A DNA stretch of 64,000 nucleotides from Balneolaceae bacterium (GTDB taxonomy: Bacteria; Bacteroidota; Rhodothermia; Balneolales; Balneolaceae): positions 79,489 through 143,488 of the forward strand of contig VEMX01000007.1 of NCBI GenBank assembly GCA_009711805.1, in the 5' to 3' direction. Both the position numbers and the translations under genes were made by a program. Numbering within the stretch: the stretch's first letter is position 1; each line of letters begins with the position of its first letter. Positions 63,121 through 64,000 of this stretch are shown here, one piece after another. The notes under the pieces were generated by a model. That model saw only the letters and a list, made by a program, of their open reading frames with translations, was not told where the DNA came from and did no database searches.

Positions 63121-63373
63121 CTCCATTTCCCGTGGGGATGTCTTCGGTACGCGAGGAGCTCAAACCTTAAATACGGCCCGGTTCGTTACCAACTAGGCGA
63201 TCTCCCGAAATATGGTTGGGATATCCATCAATGCTGATCCCGTTAGTTGCCATGAACAGGGAGATCGCCATATACTCTCACCTCACCTAAATCCTCTCCT
63301 GGAGGAGAGGACTTGTTGGCTAACCGATAGATCGTTTACTCACTGTTGAGATTTTGGAACCTATTGAAAAGCC
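63121..63373 (+). repeat. GGAGGAGAGG repeat, copy 1
   Basis: Modules CCCGTGGGGATGTC, GGCGATCTCCCG, ATATGGTTGGGATATCCATC, ACTCTCACCTCACCT, then TCCTCTCCTGGAGGAGAGG and GACTTGTTGGCTAACCGATA. TCCTCTCCTGGAGGAGAGGA is itself palindromic. The order repeats in the second copy with gaps. Confidence 0.7.
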
Positions 63374-63382
63374 CTCTCCTTT

Positions 63383-63737
63383 CCCCGTGGGGATGTCAAG
63401 GCAGAAGGATCTTCTTATGCTCTGCCCCGATGTGTATTGTTTTTTGAACTCGTTGATATACAGGTGGTCTTCTCAATATAAAAGTCCCTTTTGCGAGGAA
63501 CCTCATGCTTTAATAAGGCCCGGTACCCCACCGACGCGGCAATCTCCTAAAATATGGTTGGAATCTATATCAACGCTGTTCACATCAGTAGCCATAGACG
63601 AGGAGGCTGCCGTGTACTCTCACCTCACCTTGCCGAAGGCACCCCTTATGGGGAAATCCTCTCCTGGAGGAGAGGACTTGTTGGCTAACCAATAGATTGT
63701 TTACTCACTGTTGAGATTTTGGGGCTTATTGGAAAGT
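63383..63737 (+). repeat. GGAGGAGAGG repeat, copy 2
   Basis: Same series: CCCCGTGGGGATGTC, GCGGCAATCTCC, ATATGGTTGGAATCTATATC, ACTCTCACCTCACCT, TCCTCTCCTGGAGGAGAGG, GACTTGTTGGCTAACCAATA. Offsets of 255 to 365 bp between matching modules show unequal insertions. The CCCCGTGGGGATGTCAAGGC start also resembles the left direct repeat near 47.91 kb. Confidence 0.7.
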
Positions 63738-63872
63738 CATTTTCTTTTTGAAGCCGTACCAAAAAAACGACCCCGATTATCGGAGCTTTCATCCCGAAAA
63801 AAATATCTCCAAAGCCCAAATACCATGTGCAATCTACCAATAGGGATGATCTCAAGACTGATGAATTCTCAC

Positions 63873-64000
63873 TTAACCCGGATTATTCACCAAGAAATTT
63901 AATCGTACGCAAGGCGAAGTGGAAATGGGAACGGAAGGGTACTGTGGTACCCTGAGTACCCCAATTTTCACTTGAACGCAGCGTACGGGGAAATTTCGCC
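63873..64000 (+). repeat. MITE-like element, second copy, cut by the window edge
   Basis: Bases 63873-63999 match 41832-41958 with one visible difference (CGTACGC here, CGTAGGC there). The arms GAAATTTAATCGTACGC and GCGTACGGGGAAATTTC pair well apart from a central 3-nt mismatch. Confidence 0.75.

Larger units (their letters stand above)
63111..64000. other. 890-bp repeat-only region to the window edge
   Basis: No gene is seen after the lipoprotein stop. The region holds a two-copy direct repeat, then a second copy of the MITE-like element cut by the window edge. Short open frames here run through the repeats and are not called. Confidence 0.65.

Overview
The window is an ordinary chromosomal stretch of an FCB-group bacterium, most likely Balneolota (Balneola/Gracilimonas-like) or a close Bacteroidota relative. 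The clues are a group of starts preceded by the Bacteroidota-type -7 box TAnnTTTG, three 6-bladed beta-propeller proteins, a DUF3078 outer-membrane barrel, a TolB-propeller amidohydrolase, a BatA-type membrane protein and a K+-type membrane pyrophosphatase. The lineage is my inference from gene content; no rRNA is present to confirm it. I see no phage, complete insertion sequence, CRISPR array, defence island or biosynthetic cluster.

Layout. 0-10 kb: hisS, an amino-acid permease fused to EIIA-like and RCK_C-like domains, a CPA1 antiporter coupled to lysA, a flavoprotein and lysC (lysA and lysC are the last and first steps of lysine synthesis). 10-10.9 kb: array of four CTGCGAG-type repeats. 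10.9-17.7 kb: CNNM/CBS protein, ABC-F ATPase with a coupled small lipoprotein, ComM/YifB, DUF4342 protein, trxB. 18-26.4 kb: beta-propeller protein, split transhydrogenase pntA1-pntA2-pntB, FKBP lipoprotein flanked by duplicated DNA that includes a pntB-tail remnant, then a three-gene minus operon (PyrR-like phosphoribosyltransferase, DUF3078 barrel, group II PLP decarboxylase).

26.4-37.8 kb: YtxH, DUF2851, tRNA-Gln(UUG), then prs-rplY-pth and the ion-pumping pyrophosphatase hppA, a hypothetical gene, and the iron operon feoA-feoA-feoB-small Cys-rich protein behind a candidate DtxR-type palindrome; a second repeat array (three inverted units) and a methyltransferase follow. 38-47.6 kb: 1115-residue propeller-amidohydrolase, a repeat-rich gap with a MITE-like element, pyrF-rnhA, tsaD, dnaK with a clear terminator, hsp20. 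47.6-51.4 kb: two beta-propeller lipoproteins bracketed by about 300-bp direct repeats. 51.4-60.4 kb: a six-gene minus operon (BatA/vWA protein, membrane protein, hflX, CBS protein, 999-residue TPR protein, aroA). 60.5-63.1 kb: large lipoprotein with a C-terminal propeller. 63.1-64 kb: only repeats, ending in a copy of the MITE-like element cut by the window edge.

The least ordinary content is non-coding: at least four families of dispersed, hairpin-prone intergenic repeats, mostly in gaps between convergent genes or beside duplicated genes. Among proteins the odd ones are the permease-EIIA-RCK_C fusion and the cysteine-rich first FeoA.
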